From positions 1 to 23,577 of the forward strand of contig BNXB01000017.1 of assembly GCA_025999255.1 (NCBI GenBank): 23,577 nt of DNA, written 5' to 3'. Under the pieces are notes generated by a model, which saw nothing but the letters and a program-made list of their open reading frames with translations, ran no database searches and was not told where the DNA came from. This stretch comes from Bacteroidia bacterium. Lineage in GTDB: Bacteria; Bacteroidota; Bacteroidia; Bacteroidales; Azobacteroidaceae. Of the stretch, positions 23,167 to 23,577 are shown one piece after another (the stretch's first letter is position 1; each line of letters opens with the position of its first letter). The position numbers and the translations under genes are program-made.

Positions 23167-23577
23167 CTACTACCCCCTAAAAATTCCCTTAATAATGAAG
23201 TATTCGGTAATTCATCGATATCAATGTAAACAAAATACTTCAAAAATTTCAACAACCGATAAGCTTCCGCATATTCAGGATCACGCGGCAACACCTCTGC
23301 AAGAATAGGTTCGGCATACTTTCTGAGAACAGCCAATTCGTACAGCATTGCAGAATTAAACATGGCATCTGCTTCTTCCTGATAAGGAAAAATCCACTTA
23401 TCTTCTCCTTTTCGTACGCTTGCCCAACGGGCAATTGTTTCCTTAGCCGAATATTTACGGAACTGATAATCCCTGACAATACGTCGTATCAGACGATTAT
23501 CGGTAGTTGGGATCCAGTTGTGATTATCCAAAGAAATCGTAGTCAAGGCGGAAACATATATTTTATATGTAGTAGTA
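23154..23577 (-). CDS. nucleoside kinase (TGS/uridine-kinase-like), 3' part only
   Basis: The last 141 codons of a gene that continues past the right edge. The frame stays open through the edge (reading ...YKIYVSALTTISLDNHNWIP), so the in-frame TTG at 23546 is not a start. The segment 'LDNHNWIPTTDNRLIRRIVR', then 'ARWASVRKGEDKWIFPYQEEADAMFNSAMLYELAVL' and 'LLREFLGGSSFRY' at the end match the C-terminus of the ~550-residue Bacteroidota nucleoside kinase, which joins a TGS/threonyl-tRNA-synthetase-like N-terminus to a uridine-kinase/phosphoribulokinase P-loop domain. Those diagnostic domains are outside the window. Assignment rests on this C-terminal signature. rpoN follows after 60 bp. Confidence 0.82.
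   Translation of the reverse strand, partial: TTTYKIYVSALTTISLDNHNWIPTTDNRLIRRIVRDYQFRKYSAKETIARWASVRKGEDKWIFPYQEEADAMFNSAMLYELAVLRKYAEPILAEVLPRDPEYAEAYRLLKFLKYFVYIDIDELPNTSLLREFLGGSSFRY

Noticed and set aside
1..23577. CRISPR array, tRNA, rRNA or known riboswitch
   Set aside because: No regularly spaced direct repeats with unique spacers, no tRNA-like cloverleaf and no rRNA signature were seen by eye on either strand; a covariance-model scan was not possible.

Overview
The window looks like a stretch of a Bacteroidota chromosome, most likely order Bacteroidales; the genus cannot be fixed from the sequence alone. The evidence is: Bacteroidota-type promoters (TAnnTTTG at -7, with a TTG/TTTG about 19-21 nt upstream); the long ispG with an internal insertion; a sigma-54 and a TGS/uridine-kinase-like nucleoside kinase of Bacteroidota type; lipoproteins with short lipoboxes; and a RiPP precursor with the 'LKKETI...GG' leader typical of this phylum.

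Region 1 (1-9406) is an AT-rich accessory island. It holds two copies of one module: an erythromycin-esterase-like lipoprotein (minus strand), a divergent S41-peptidase lipoprotein (plus strand), and a convergent LanC-like cyclase (minus strand). Copy 1 is the partial esterase gene (1-167), a putative class I lanthipeptide precursor (451-699), S41-1 (936-3164), LanC (3173-4363) and a short HTH regulator (4393-4860). Copy 2 is the complete esterase-like gene (5293-6564), S41-2 (6919-9174) and only the last ~70 codons of a LanC gene (9185-9406). The two esterase 5' ends with their promoters are almost identical, about 97% over 241 bp by eye. The two S41 proteins are only about 70% identical, so the duplication history is mosaic. 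A likely reading is a lanthipeptide locus in which LanC closes thioether rings on the precursor while the exported lipoproteins act at the cell envelope in maturation, degradation or self-protection. No LanB dehydratase or exporter is in view; they may lie to the left of the window.

Region 2 (about 9388-10915) is an AAA ATPase with a C-terminal PD-(D/E)xK-like segment. It sits exactly where copy 2's LanC gene was cut off. Its promoter carries three copies of an 8-bp element in alternating orientation, exactly 26 bp apart, one of them overlapping the -33 box.

Region 3 (10940-23577) is ordinary housekeeping sequence: a YhcC-type radical SAM protein, purM, a dGTPase, a TPM-domain zinc-ribbon membrane protein, pfkA, a DUF349 coiled-coil protein, ispG, purE, gcvH, rpoN and the 3' end of a nucleoside kinase. 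Several genes are tightly packed on the minus strand with ATGA overlaps (DUF349/pfkA and gcvH/purE). A perfect 27-bp-stem hairpin lies between purE and ispG.
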